IMG/VR virus record: IMGVR_UViG_3300048006_000156
Location: 1-37,307 of that record
Strand: one strand, 5' to 3'
DNA: 37,307 bases
Origin: a virus
The notes beneath the pieces were generated by a model. That model saw only the letters and a program-made list of their open reading frames with translations. It was not told the origin of the DNA and made no database searches. Below, piece by piece: positions 28,321 to 36,300 of the stretch (its first letter is position 1; each line of letters starts with the position of its first letter). The translations under genes were made by a program, and so were the position numbers.

Positions 28321-28887
28321 CTAGAAACACCCGGGCTTAAAATTGCTACCTCTTGAAACTCTTTTTCTTAAATTTGATTTTACTTTAAATAGATTTTTTT
28401 TCTTTTTCTTAGAGTTATGGCTTTTTCTTCTCTGCTCAGCTGTACTCCCGTGTGCCTTATCAAACTCATCTTGCCTTCTAACTTGAGAGAGAAGAATTTC
28501 TTGTCTTTTTGTAAGTTTTTTAAGAGTAGGCTTTTTACTTAAATCAATTTTAGGTGTATTTGCTGAAAATGGTTTCATACTTGCTGACTTAGTTCCACCA
28601 TACGAATAAGTTGTTGTTCTAGAACCTGACTTTCCAGCATTAAACCTTTTAGCCTCCTCCACGTTTCCACCTTCTGCTGCAAACTGCTTATAGCTTTTAC
28701 CAGTTTTGCTACTACCTGGTGTTGAGAAAGGCTGAGTTACAGTAACTGTAGTTCTTCCGCTTTGGTCCGTGGTAGAGCTCTTTTTCATGTCTCCGTATTT
28801 TACGTTACTTGGTTTTGGATCTTTTGGATCTGGATCTGGCATTGTTATTGGTGATGCCGGTATAAATCTTTGTATTTTAAATGCCAT
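28321..28887 (-). CDS. Basic, disordered virion-associated candidate (188 aa)
   Basis: The protein starts MAFKIQRFIPASPI, then has a Pro/Asp-rich stretch, a Ser/Thr/Gly-rich region (residues 35-105) and a very basic C-terminus (SHNSKKKKKNLFKVKSNLRK), ending in KPGCF. It is probably disordered. Its first five residues, MAFKI, are shared with the next gene, the HExxH protein, suggesting a common sorting or docking tag or a gene-start duplication. No enzyme motif is visible. The charge suggests nucleic-acid contact. Function unknown. Confidence 0.6.
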   Translation of the reverse strand: MAFKIQRFIPASPITMPDPDPKDPKPSNVKYGDMKKSSTTDQSGRTTVTVTQPFSTPGSSKTGKSYKQFAAEGGNVEEAKRFNAGKSGSRTTTYSYGGTKSASMKPFSANTPKIDLSKKPTLKKLTKRQEILLSQVRRQDEFDKAHGSTAEQRRKSHNSKKKKKNLFKVKSNLRKRVSRGSNFKPGCF

Positions 28888-28889
28888 AG

Positions 28890-29198
28890 TTACTTTGCTT
28901 TTTTATATGCTTCTTTTTCCCAGGGTAAGTTTTTTGCCCCTTCTTTCATTTGTTTGCGTGAATATTTTTTACCTTTCCAGTAAACGTTTTGATCGTCGTA
29001 GTCTAAGTCGCCACGCTTCATTTGATCTATGTGTACCATTTCGTGGTTTATAACACTATTTAATTTAGCTGGTGATAAATTATTGTTTATAATAATAGTA
29101 CCGTTATTATTGGCTTTACCTAAAACGCCATCTTCCATATCTACACTGTAAATAGGAGTATTGTCTATGTTATAAAATGGTGTAATTTTAAAAGCCAT
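28890..29198 (-). CDS. Small HExxH zinc-metalloprotease-like protein (102 aa)
   Basis: The motif VINHEMVHIDQ places H52, E53 and H56 in a zincin site. The downstream NLPWEKEAYKKA offers E94 or E96 as a third ligand, in the gluzincin manner. The region between (KRGDLDYDDQNVYWKGKKYS) is one I associate with short marine phage proteins of this kind. There is no signal peptide. The substrate is unknown: head-protein maturation or a cell-wall or host target are both possible. It begins MAFKITPFYN, sharing MAFKI with the following gene. The ATG comes after a structured intergenic element and a run of A's. Confidence 0.7.
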   Translation of the reverse strand: MAFKITPFYNIDNTPIYSVDMEDGVLGKANNNGTIIINNNLSPAKLNSVINHEMVHIDQMKRGDLDYDDQNVYWKGKKYSRKQMKEGAKNLPWEKEAYKKAK

Positions 29199-29218
29199 AT
29201 TTTTTTTTTAAAAATAAA

Positions 29219-29381
29219 TGTACAGGCGGGTCTACAGTGCTGTCTTTGCAAAAAACTGGGGCGAGCTTCGCGGCTGGTTGTGGGGATCATCCCACGTGTA
29301 GCCGAAAGGTACCAAGATCTCTACCAATCATGCAAATGCTTGTCATGAGAAATGCTGGGACAACACCTCGCTGCCTGTACA
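29219..29381. ncRNA. Putative structured RNA of unknown class
   Basis: A 163-base element fills most of the 192-base gap between two genes. It has about 52% G+C in an AT-rich genome. Its ends, TGTACAGGC (29219-29227) and GCCTGTACA (29373-29381), form a perfect 9-bp closing helix. Inside are GCGA-GCT-TCGC (29261-29271), GTGGG-GATCAT-CCCAC (29280-29295), a GAAA-tetraloop stem with one bulge (29298-29312) and an 8-bp stem (29328-29348). Extra G-T pairs and the GAAA loop favour the plus strand, opposite to all genes, but only weakly. It is not a tRNA, and I cannot match it to a known ribozyme, riboswitch or pRNA. Confidence 0.65.
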
Positions 29382-29390
29382 ATTTTTATT

Positions 29391-29555
29391 TTACTTTCTG
29401 CAATATTTAGACATCCAAGAACCTTTCATGGCTAGTGGAGATTTACCTAATTCAGATCCATATCCTTTGTTAAGATTTTTAACAGCAGACCCTTTGTCTA
29501 CAATAGGATTGTCTTTAATTAAGTTTTTCTTTTCTTGCTTGTTGTAATTTTTCAT
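29391..29555 (-). CDS. Small basic hypothetical protein (54 aa)
   Basis: The frame from an ATG at 29555 to a TAA at 29391 encodes 54 residues, starting MKNYNKQEKKNLIKDNPIVD and ending with GSWMSKYCRK. The leader is AT-rich without a Shine-Dalgarno sequence, as for its neighbours, and the composition is Lys/Asn/Gly-rich. It ends ten bases before the structured element. The repeated Gly-Ser-Lys pattern (PLAMKGSWMSKYC) resembles neighbouring small genes. Unknown function. Confidence 0.6.
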   Translation of the reverse strand: MKNYNKQEKKNLIKDNPIVDKGSAVKNLNKGYGSELGKSPLAMKGSWMSKYCRK

Positions 29556-29573
29556 TTTAATATATATTTATTA

Positions 29574-29894
29574 TTAACAATTCCATCTTCTTCTAGCAGC
29601 TCTACCTCTTTCTGAGGTCCAGCCTTTTGATCTAGCGCAAAATGACTTTCTTCTTTTAGCATCCTTACTTCCTTTTTTTAATTTAGAAGGAGGTGTTGTT
29701 ACGGCTGTTTGTAATTTACTACCGGGATTATCTCTTTTGTATTTTTTAACACCTTTTTCAGACATACCCCCACCAGCAGCTGCCCCTGTGCCTGTTTTAT
29801 TTGCTTTGTTGTAATATCCTTTAGACTTCTTTTTAGAAGGTGCAGGAGGTTTACTCTTTTTTAAAAACGGAGAACTTGATTGAATGTAAGCCAT
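29574..29894 (-). CDS. Conserved basic small phage protein (106 aa)
   Basis: The sequence is strongly basic with a Lys/Pro-rich start (LKKSKPPAPSKKKSK), a Gly/Ala-rich middle (GTGAAAGGGMSEKGVKKY) and an end rich in Arg and Cys (AKRRKSFCARSKGW, then RGRAARRRWNC). I associate the pattern KKGSK-x-KRRKSFCAR with a small family widespread in marine phages (DUF6321-like, from memory). Two cysteines with clustered arginines suggest nucleic-acid or metal binding, unproven. The start follows the previous stop by two bases. Confidence 0.65.
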   Translation of the reverse strand: MAYIQSSSPFLKKSKPPAPSKKKSKGYYNKANKTGTGAAAGGGMSEKGVKKYKRDNPGSKLQTAVTTPPSKLKKGSKDAKRRKSFCARSKGWTSERGRAARRRWNC

Positions 29895-29896
29895 AA

Positions 29897-30052
29897 TTAT
29901 TTACTTTTTTTAAGTTTGAACCATTTAGACATAGTATAACCTATAGTCACTATTAATAATAGTATTTTTAACCCCATCTCTATTTTAGTAAACGTGGTCA
30001 CCCCTAGTGCAAAAGTATTTATCGAATATAATTTAAAATCTCCAAGTGTCAT
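29897..30052 (-). CDS. Single-helix holin-like small membrane protein (51 aa)
   Basis: A frame from ATG 30052 to TAA 29897 encodes 51 residues. The N-terminus is mixed (MTLGDFKLYSINTFALGV). It is followed by one membrane segment, about residues 26-42 (MGLKILLLIVTIGYTMS), and a short basic tail KWFKLKKSK. One transmembrane helix with a positively charged C-terminus is the layout of many small holins or pinholins. The ATG is one base after the previous stop codon, so it is clearly part of the operon. It may act with, or in place of, the 3TM-type holin about 1.6 kb downstream. Confidence 0.6.
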   Translation of the reverse strand: MTLGDFKLYSINTFALGVTTFTKIEMGLKILLLIVTIGYTMSKWFKLKKSK

Positions 30053-30053
30053 A

Positions 30054-30239
30054 CTACATTGCTTTAGCCCGCTGAGTAATAGGACCTTTCATAGAATCAC
30101 AACCACAGTGTGCTTTAGAAATTTCCATTCCATATTTACCTGAACTAGATCCTTTGCCTTTTGGCAACGCATCTAAATCTAAAGGGCCATCCCATATAGC
30201 GTTTTGTCCTACTGATGCTTTGTTTTTATAATCTTTCAT
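30054..30239 (-). CDS. Small hypothetical protein (61 aa)
   Basis: This is a 61-residue protein beginning MKDYKNKASVGQNAIWDGPL with a C-terminal HCGCDSM motif (three closely spaced candidate metal ligands) and a basic end. It has no hydrophobic segment. It is placed directly between the EF-hand protein and the small membrane protein, with short A/T-rich spacers. I do not recognise the family. Confidence 0.55.
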   Translation of the reverse strand: MKDYKNKASVGQNAIWDGPLDLDALPKGKGSSSGKYGMEISKAHCGCDSMKGPITQRAKAM

Positions 30240-30258
30240 ATTTATTTATTTATAAGTT

Positions 30259-30621
30259 TTATTCTTTATAACCTTCTATTCTAGCTTTTATAACATCAGC
30301 ACGTGTAATTTTACCGTCGCCGTTTTGGTCTTTCATAGATAAAGGTCCTTCTACGTTTCCTCTAACCGGTAGGCTTCTTTGTCTTTGCTCTTGAGTTCCA
30401 AAAAGATAATTTCCGTATGAATTTTGTTGTGGTGAAAAAACAGATTTATTACCATAGCTTGCTGAATCAGTTCTTTGAGCTGGTTTAATTCTTTCCACAC
30501 CCGGTTTAAAAAACGGGTCTCCAACATTAGCATTAGCTCTATACTGCTCTTGCTGCTGTTTTGCTAATATTTCCTGCGTTGTGCCTAAAATTCCTTTATA
30601 TTGGTTACCTGCTCCAAACAT
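30259..30621 (-). CDS. Protein with one C-terminal EF-hand/dockerin-type calcium loop (120 aa)
   Basis: Most of the chain is polar and probably disordered, with Gln-rich parts (ILAKQQQEQYRANAN) and Ser/Tyr/Asn-rich stretches. The last 25 residues hold KDQNGDGKITRADVIKARI, a near-perfect calcium loop: D98, N100, D102, G103, I105 and D109 at positions 1, 3, 5, 6, 8 and 12, followed by a helix. A single loop with Asp at position 12 recalls dockerins more than classic EF-hands. A calcium-stabilised virion or cell-surface interaction would suit a marine phage, but this is inference. The gene lies 2 bases after the 146-aa gene. Confidence 0.6.
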   Translation of the reverse strand: MFGAGNQYKGILGTTQEILAKQQQEQYRANANVGDPFFKPGVERIKPAQRTDSASYGNKSVFSPQQNSYGNYLFGTQEQRQRSLPVRGNVEGPLSMKDQNGDGKITRADVIKARIEGYKE

Positions 30622-30623
30622 AA

Positions 30624-31064
30624 TTATCTATTTTTATCGTTATTTACATTTCTTATAGATACACTTAAAACCTTATCAGTGTAAGTACTTCCTTTCATTA
30701 TTCTATTTCTACTACTCGTAGGTATATCATCTTGGCCAAGCATAATTCTATAAATTCTATTTATAAGTTGCTTGCCTTTAAATGATACTTTATATATATG
30801 ATACTTTTGAGTAGTTCTATTTCTTTTTCGCCAAACAGAAATCCAGTCTTCTTTCAATAATTTATTCCATCTTCTATTATTCCAGCTGTATGAAAACGTA
30901 CCTGTTTTAAAATCTTGCTTAGTAAACATATCTAAACAATCTAAATAAATTAATAGCTCTAGATCTGCATCATTTAAGTCGTTATTTCTGCACGCCCACT
31001 TTCGTATGATTCTATAGTGCTTTAATAACCCTAATTTTTTAACGTCACTAGCATCTATTCTCAT
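30624..31064 (-). CDS. Possible winged-helix DNA-binding protein (146 aa)
   Basis: The protein is basic. The N-terminal 50 residues are helical (LGLLKHYRIIRKWACRNNDL, then ADLELLIYLDCLDMFTK). A basic segment NNRRWNKLLKEDWISVWRKR follows, and then a beta-like KYHIYKVSFKGKQLINRIY. This resembles a MarR-like winged helix (helices, a recognition helix rich in Arg/Lys, then a wing and KGKQLI). The gene overlaps groES by 4 bases (ATGA). If it is a regulator, it could act on late phage transcription. The fold call is by pattern only. Confidence 0.5.
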   Translation of the reverse strand: MRIDASDVKKLGLLKHYRIIRKWACRNNDLNDADLELLIYLDCLDMFTKQDFKTGTFSYSWNNRRWNKLLKEDWISVWRKRNRTTQKYHIYKVSFKGKQLINRIYRIMLGQDDIPTSSRNRIMKGSTYTDKVLSVSIRNVNNDKNR

Positions 31065-31327
31065 AAAACTACAACTATATCTTGCATTTTTATAACTTGA
31101 TACGGATCACCTTCTATTTCTATAATGTGACCTGCATGTCTATCATAATATATAATATCGTTCTTTTTCATACCTGCATTAGCAGCATCTTCCCCAGGTG
31201 ATACTATTGATGCTTTCACATATCTAATATCCTCTCTTTGTTTTTCGGCAAGAAGTAAACCGCCTTTAGTAGCGGCTACTCCTTCTTTTTGTTTTTTTAT
31301 TATTAAGTTTCTACCTATCGCCTTCAT
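31061..31327 (-). CDS. groES: Co-chaperonin GroES-like protein, 88 aa
   Basis: The length and layout match cpn10, the heptameric lid of the chaperonin. It starts MKAIGRNLIIKKQKEG, has the mobile loop ATKGGLLLAEKQ with GG (22-23) and a hydrophobic LLL (24-26) equivalent to GG-IVL in E. coli GroES, then RYVKASIVSPG, the barrel strand KKNDIIYYD, and ends QVIKMQDIVVVL. It overlaps the groEL gene by 17 bases and lies downstream of it, the reverse of the usual groES-groEL order. The lid presumably works with the phage GroEL, or can adapt the host GroEL as T4 gp31 does. Confidence 0.8.
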   Translation of the reverse strand: MKAIGRNLIIKKQKEGVAATKGGLLLAEKQREDIRYVKASIVSPGEDAANAGMKKNDIIYYDRHAGHIIEIEGDPYQVIKMQDIVVVL

Positions 31328-32864
31328 TTGCTCTTAAATTATTAATTACACAATCAGTTGATAATATTGTAGTAGCTACAGACGCAGCATTTCTTAATGC
31401 ACTTTTGGTTACCATTAACGGGTCAATTATACCGTGTTTAACCATATCTACAGGCTCTCCTGTTATTGCATTCAAACCAACACCTTTATCTTGCGGTTGC
31501 AATGCTGTAATACCTGCATTTTCTAATATTGTAAAGTAAGGAGCTTTTATAGCTTTTAATAAAACTTCTTCGCCTAAGCCTTTACTTTTAATATATGTTG
31601 AAGCGTTTAATAATGCAACTCCACCTCCTGGTACAATACCTTCTTTAACAGCAGCTTTTGTTGCACAGATAGCATCTTCAACTCTATCAGTTTTTTCTTT
31701 TAACTCTACTTCAGAGTTTGCACCAACTTTAACTACTGCAATTTTAGCAGTTAGCATTGATAATCTTTTTTCAAGCTTTATAACTTCCCAACTTTTTAGC
31801 GTGTTATTTGTAAGCTTTTCTTTTATGCTACGTATTACATCTTTTATTTTTTCGGATGCCTCAGAGACTGTTATAACAGTATCCTCGTGTGAGGTAACAC
31901 TTTTTAAACAAGATCCTAAATAATCTACATCAATAGAGTCAAGATCATCGCCTAAATCTTCGTTAACTATAGTAGCACCTGTTAATAAAGAAAGATCCTC
32001 TAGTACTTCTCTTTTGCTTATACCATAAGTAGGAGCATTGATTACGTTTACTTTTAGATTACCTTTCTTTTTATTGGTAGCTAGAGTTGATAAAACACCT
32101 TGTTCTAAATCGCCTATAATAAGCAAAGGTTTGTTGTTTTTTATTACGTACTCCAGCACTTTTTGTATATCTCTTATAGTGTTTACGGGTGATTCCATTA
32201 TTAACACTAGTGGATTCTCTAATTCAGCTGTTTTTGTTTGTGGATTTGTAATGAAATGAGAATTTGTCAAGCCTTTATCATAAGGAACACCTTCAATTAA
32301 TTCAGAGACAGTTTTACCGTCACCGGCAGTTTCCATCATTACAATACCTGTATTATCTACAGATCTAAACGCGTCAGCTATAATAGAACCTAGTTCATTG
32401 TCGTTGTTAACGGATATAGAAGCTATATTATCTAACATATCGCCTTTTACTTCTACCGCTAGCTCTTCTAAATACTTAATTACTTTTTCAACTGCAGAAT
32501 TTATGCCGTCTTTTATTTCTCTAGCATTTTTCTTTTCCGAAACAGCGTAAGCTTCCTTTAATATAGCGTGAGCTAAAACAGTGGCAGTAGTTGTACCGTC
32601 TCCTGCTTCTTGAACAGTTTTTCTAGCAGCTTCTTTTAATAACGTAGAACCCATATTTTCAACTGGATCAAACAATATTATAGAATCAGCTACAGTAACA
32701 CCGTCTTTTGTTATTACAGGCTTACCCGTACTATCTTCTAGCATTACGCATTTACCACCAGCTCCTAATGTAGAGCTAACGGCATTTGCTAATTTTTCTA
32801 TTCCTTTAAATACTTGATCTCTAGCGTCTTCACCAAAATTCAAGTTTTTGACAATTCCGTTCAT
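31311..32864 (-). CDS. groEL: Chaperonin GroEL-like protein, 517 aa
   Basis: This is a full-length chaperonin, somewhat shorter than the roughly 540 residues of bacterial GroEL because it lacks the Gly-Met-rich tail. It has the nucleotide-binding motifs ITKDGVTVA (D54), AGDGTTTAT (D89), the catalytic Asp in RVEDAICATKAA (D397) and PGGGVALL (413-419), plus a late Asp in IIDPLMVTKSAL (D481). The apical domain lies around residues 185-365. All ATPase residues appear intact, so it should be active. It probably folds the fibre, capsid or other large virion proteins. The ATG follows AT-rich tandem repeats and hairpins, with no Shine-Dalgarno sequence. Confidence 0.92.
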   Translation of the reverse strand: MNGIVKNLNFGEDARDQVFKGIEKLANAVSSTLGAGGKCVMLEDSTGKPVITKDGVTVADSIILFDPVENMGSTLLKEAARKTVQEAGDGTTTATVLAHAILKEAYAVSEKKNAREIKDGINSAVEKVIKYLEELAVEVKGDMLDNIASISVNNDNELGSIIADAFRSVDNTGIVMMETAGDGKTVSELIEGVPYDKGLTNSHFITNPQTKTAELENPLVLIMESPVNTIRDIQKVLEYVIKNNKPLLIIGDLEQGVLSTLATNKKKGNLKVNVINAPTYGISKREVLEDLSLLTGATIVNEDLGDDLDSIDVDYLGSCLKSVTSHEDTVITVSEASEKIKDVIRSIKEKLTNNTLKSWEVIKLEKRLSMLTAKIAVVKVGANSEVELKEKTDRVEDAICATKAAVKEGIVPGGGVALLNASTYIKSKGLGEEVLLKAIKAPYFTILENAGITALQPQDKGVGLNAITGEPVDMVKHGIIDPLMVTKSALRNAASVATTILSTDCVINNLRANEGDR

Positions 32865-32947
32865 ATTTAATTTGATTTAATTTGATTTAATTCACCCATT
32901 TGCGGGTATACGAGTATTATTACTCGTTTTCTTTGATTTTTACCTAA
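32865..32947 (-). promoter_or_regulatory. Intergenic leader before groEL: tandem repeat and hairpin
   Basis: The 83-base gap contains 2.6 copies of the 10-base unit ATTTAATTTG (plus strand, 32865-32890), a short ACCC/GGGT stem (32894-32907) and a 7-bp perfect hairpin ACGAGTA-TTAT-TACTCGT (32910-32927). On the transcribed strand the order is hairpin, short stem, AT-rich repeat, ATG. The hairpin could end or slow transcription from the fibre genes, and the A-rich repeats fit a Bacteroidota translation start. No clear promoter consensus can be named. Confidence 0.45.
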
Positions 32948-33319
32948 TTAATCCTCAGCTTCAGGTTGTGGCGGTACTGGTTCTCCGATAGTTAATGTAA
33001 TACTAGTTGGCGTTATTAAATCTTGTATTTGTTTTTCTATGTTCGTTTCAATCTCAGTAACTTGTTCGCTACCCATAGCTCCTTTAGTCCAGGCAACCAC
33101 TTCATCGTTTGTTAAATCCTCAAATGGTATAAAGTTTGTTATACTACTTGTATCTAATACTTGAGTACCAATGTTGGTAGCTGAGTAAGGATTACCTTCT
33201 GGATCTAATTGATCTGAAATACCTGTTACAATCCAGTGCACATTGTATACCACATCAGCTTCGTTGTTTTGTTCTGGGTAGCAATCTACTGTTTTGCAAT
33301 CCCACTCGTAATTTGTCAT
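32948..33319 (-). CDS. Small tail-fibre-associated protein of unknown function (123 aa)
   Basis: The 123-residue chain is beta-rich and acidic. It begins MTNYEWDCKTVDCYPEQNNE and has VVYNVHWIVTG, NIGTQVLDTSSI and LTNDEVVAWTKGAMGSEQV, then ends in an acidic Pro-rich tail. Short proteins with this start and NVHW motif are common next to tail fibres in marine phages, including cyanophages (a DUF7936-like group, from memory). Its place directly after the fibre gene, 26 bases on, suggests a fibre-bound or fibre-assembly role. No catalytic motif. Confidence 0.65.
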   Translation of the reverse strand: MTNYEWDCKTVDCYPEQNNEADVVYNVHWIVTGISDQLDPEGNPYSATNIGTQVLDTSSITNFIPFEDLTNDEVVAWTKGAMGSEQVTEIETNIEKQIQDLITPTSITLTIGEPVPPQPEAED

Positions 33320-33345
33320 AATTTTTGTTTTTGGTTTTTGTTTAT

Positions 33346-36300
33346 TTATTTTTCTAATTCTTGTATTCTTTCTTCTAATTCGGCAATTTTTGCTATAAGT
33401 AAATCTATATAAGCTACAGACTTAAAACCTTCAGCATCTTCTCTTACAAATTCAGGATTAGTTTTTTCTAACTCCTGAGCAATAACTCCATATCTTTTTT
33501 GACCTTTATCAGATTTAAACTCAAATGTTTTCCATTTAACGTCTAAATTATTATTACATACTTTTTCAATATTTTCTTTTAATCTTTCGTCAGAAGAATT
33601 TATGAAGTTTGTAGCTGTAACCGTGCTTGTAAAAGTAGCTGCTTGGTTTGAAGCTAAAGATAACGCTTTTGAATTATTCGAATATAGATGTGTAGTTTCA
33701 GGTGTATTATATCCTTCTGTTGTAAAAACTTTGTAACCTCCAACCGATAGGTTTAAAGCTTCATTCCTATAACCACAATTTAAAATAACATTATAATTAC
33801 CGTCACTTGAACTGGATAGTTTTATAGACGGATGTGTTTCACCTGAAACGTGTAGTCTTTCTTGAGGACTAGCAATACCAATCCCAACGTCTCCACCGTT
33901 AAAGTACGAAGCAGAATTAGATCTTATTCTAGCGCCAATAACATTAGAACTATTTCTTAAATAAATTTCTGAACTATTATTATTAAAGTATATTCCACTG
34001 TCTGCTGTGCTAGCGTTGTTTCTTACTTGAACAGCCCATTGATTAGCTGAAGCGTTTGTACCTACAAAAAACCTATCACTTTGAACAACACCGTTTACAT
34101 CTAATTTTTGACTAGGGCTAGTCGTTCCAATTCCTACATTACCAGCATTAGATATTGTCATCCTCGTGGAATTGTTTGTTTTGAAAAACATAGGGTAGTA
34201 AGCACTATTGGATAACACTGTTTCATTGCTAGATTCAAGTAATGACGTATAATTGCCTGCTTTAAAACCTGTAGTAGCTTTTGCATATCCAGTTACCTCT
34301 AACTTCTCACTAGGGCTAGTCGTTCCGATACCTACGTTACCACCAGATTTTATACGCATGTATTCTGCGACACCAGCAGCGCTTTTTCCAACAAAAGCCA
34401 AATCACTAGCATCACTACCTGATCTTATAGATACTATTCTACTTACAGAATTATTATTAGTACCTACAGTAAAAAGTAGTTGAGAGAAATTATTAGTATT
34501 ACCAGCTGTGTTTGTATTATTTATTGTAGTACCCGCAGAGGCCTGACCACCTGAATCTGTTGGGCTGTAAACCGTAGTTTGACTTCCTTGAATATGTAAC
34601 TTATTTGTAGGACTAGTCGTCCCAATACCTACGTTACCCGCGCTTGTAATACGCATTTTTTCAGTACTATTAGTAGCAAATAATAAGTTACTATTTTCTC
34701 TTTGCCAAATTATAGCCTCATTACCTGTGTTAACCCCAACATCAAATCCATCAGCAGTTGTAGTTCCTGTTTGAGCATTACTAAATTTAGCGTAAGATGC
34801 TGAAGAAGCGGTACTATTATTAACGTGTAATTTTTGAACTGGATTAGTAGTCCCAATCCCTACATTACCGTCTGCTAGTACTTCGAATAAACTACTTGCT
34901 CCTCCATTACCTTTTAGTCTAAATACAGATGTATTATTATTTAAGTCGGTTTGTCCATAAAATAAATTTCCAGAGCTTCTTACATCTAATTTATAAACAG
35001 GACTAGTCGTACCGATCCCAAATCTACCTGAGGAATCTATACGCGCGCGTTCAGTGTTGTTTGTAGCAAATCGTAAAGCCGTATTATCCGAATTCCATAG
35101 TCTATTTCCATAAAAACCTTGATCTGAGAATACGTTTCCTGTTAAATTAATGCTACCAACAACATCCAACTTCTGGCTCGGACTATTAGTACCGATACCA
35201 ACGCTACCTGTGTTATCTATGTAAACTGTTTGGGCAGAGGAATTACCACCTCCCCTTAACTCAAGCTCTGTAGAATTAGATCTTTCTCCTATGAAAGTAT
35301 TATTTCCCCCGAAGTATATATGTCTATTGTCTCCGTCTAGTTTTACATTTCCAGCTACTTCAAGTTTTTGACTAGGGCTTGTCGTTCCAATACCTACGTT
35401 CTTAGATGTATCTATAAAAATAGCATTACTTCCGTTTTGCATGATTTGCATAGAAGTGTTGTTATAAGTACCCATATAGCCAGTTGCTCCACCCGCTACC
35501 ATTCTTATATCACCGCCCCCAGCCTCTGATACTTTCATTGTTGCGCTACTCTTGGAAATTGTTAAATTACCTGATAATGTACCTCCAGTTAAAGGCAGAA
35601 AAGGCCCCAGTCCACCACCATGAGCATCTACATAACTTTTACTTGCAGCATCGGTTGATGCTACTGGAGTAGCTGGTATTGTCACTTGCCCAGTAAAACT
35701 ACCAGTTCCAACTACATCTAATTTAGAAGTTGGACTATTCGTACCGATACCTAAATTACCAGCAGCGCTTAAGGTCATAGACGACGAACCTATTGCGTTG
35801 CCGTTAACAGTAAAACGTAAATACCCTCCTGATGTTTTTGCCCACAAGTAATTACCTGTTGCTCTAGTAAAACCTACGACATGACCGCTTAGAGTAGTAT
35901 TGCCATACTGACCAGCTACCTCTAATTTTTCACTAGGACTAGTTGTACCAATACCTACGTTGCCAGAGGAGTTTATATAAAATCTATCACTACCAGCTGT
36001 TCTTATCTTAAAAGTATCATTAGAAGGGAATCCAAATTTTGTATCGCCATCGTTATTGTGTAGTATGTAATCATCAATACCGACGGAGTCAGCACCAACC
36101 ACTGTCAAGGGATTAGAAGGACTAGTAGTACCGATACCTACATCGCCTTGAAAATAGTTTTTTACAGCACTACCTAGTTGATAAACGCCGTAATTGTTTG
36201 TAGCTGCTGTCCCTGGGTTTAAATATACACCGTAATTATTAGTCACTGTTGCTAACCCACCTACGCCTAAGCTGTTTACTTTTAAACCTGCATGACTACC

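Noticed and set aside
29219-29381. Structured element read as a tRNA or tmRNA
   Set aside because: There is no T-loop GGTTCGA-type sequence, no cloverleaf spacing and no tagging frame. Stem sizes do not fit either RNA.
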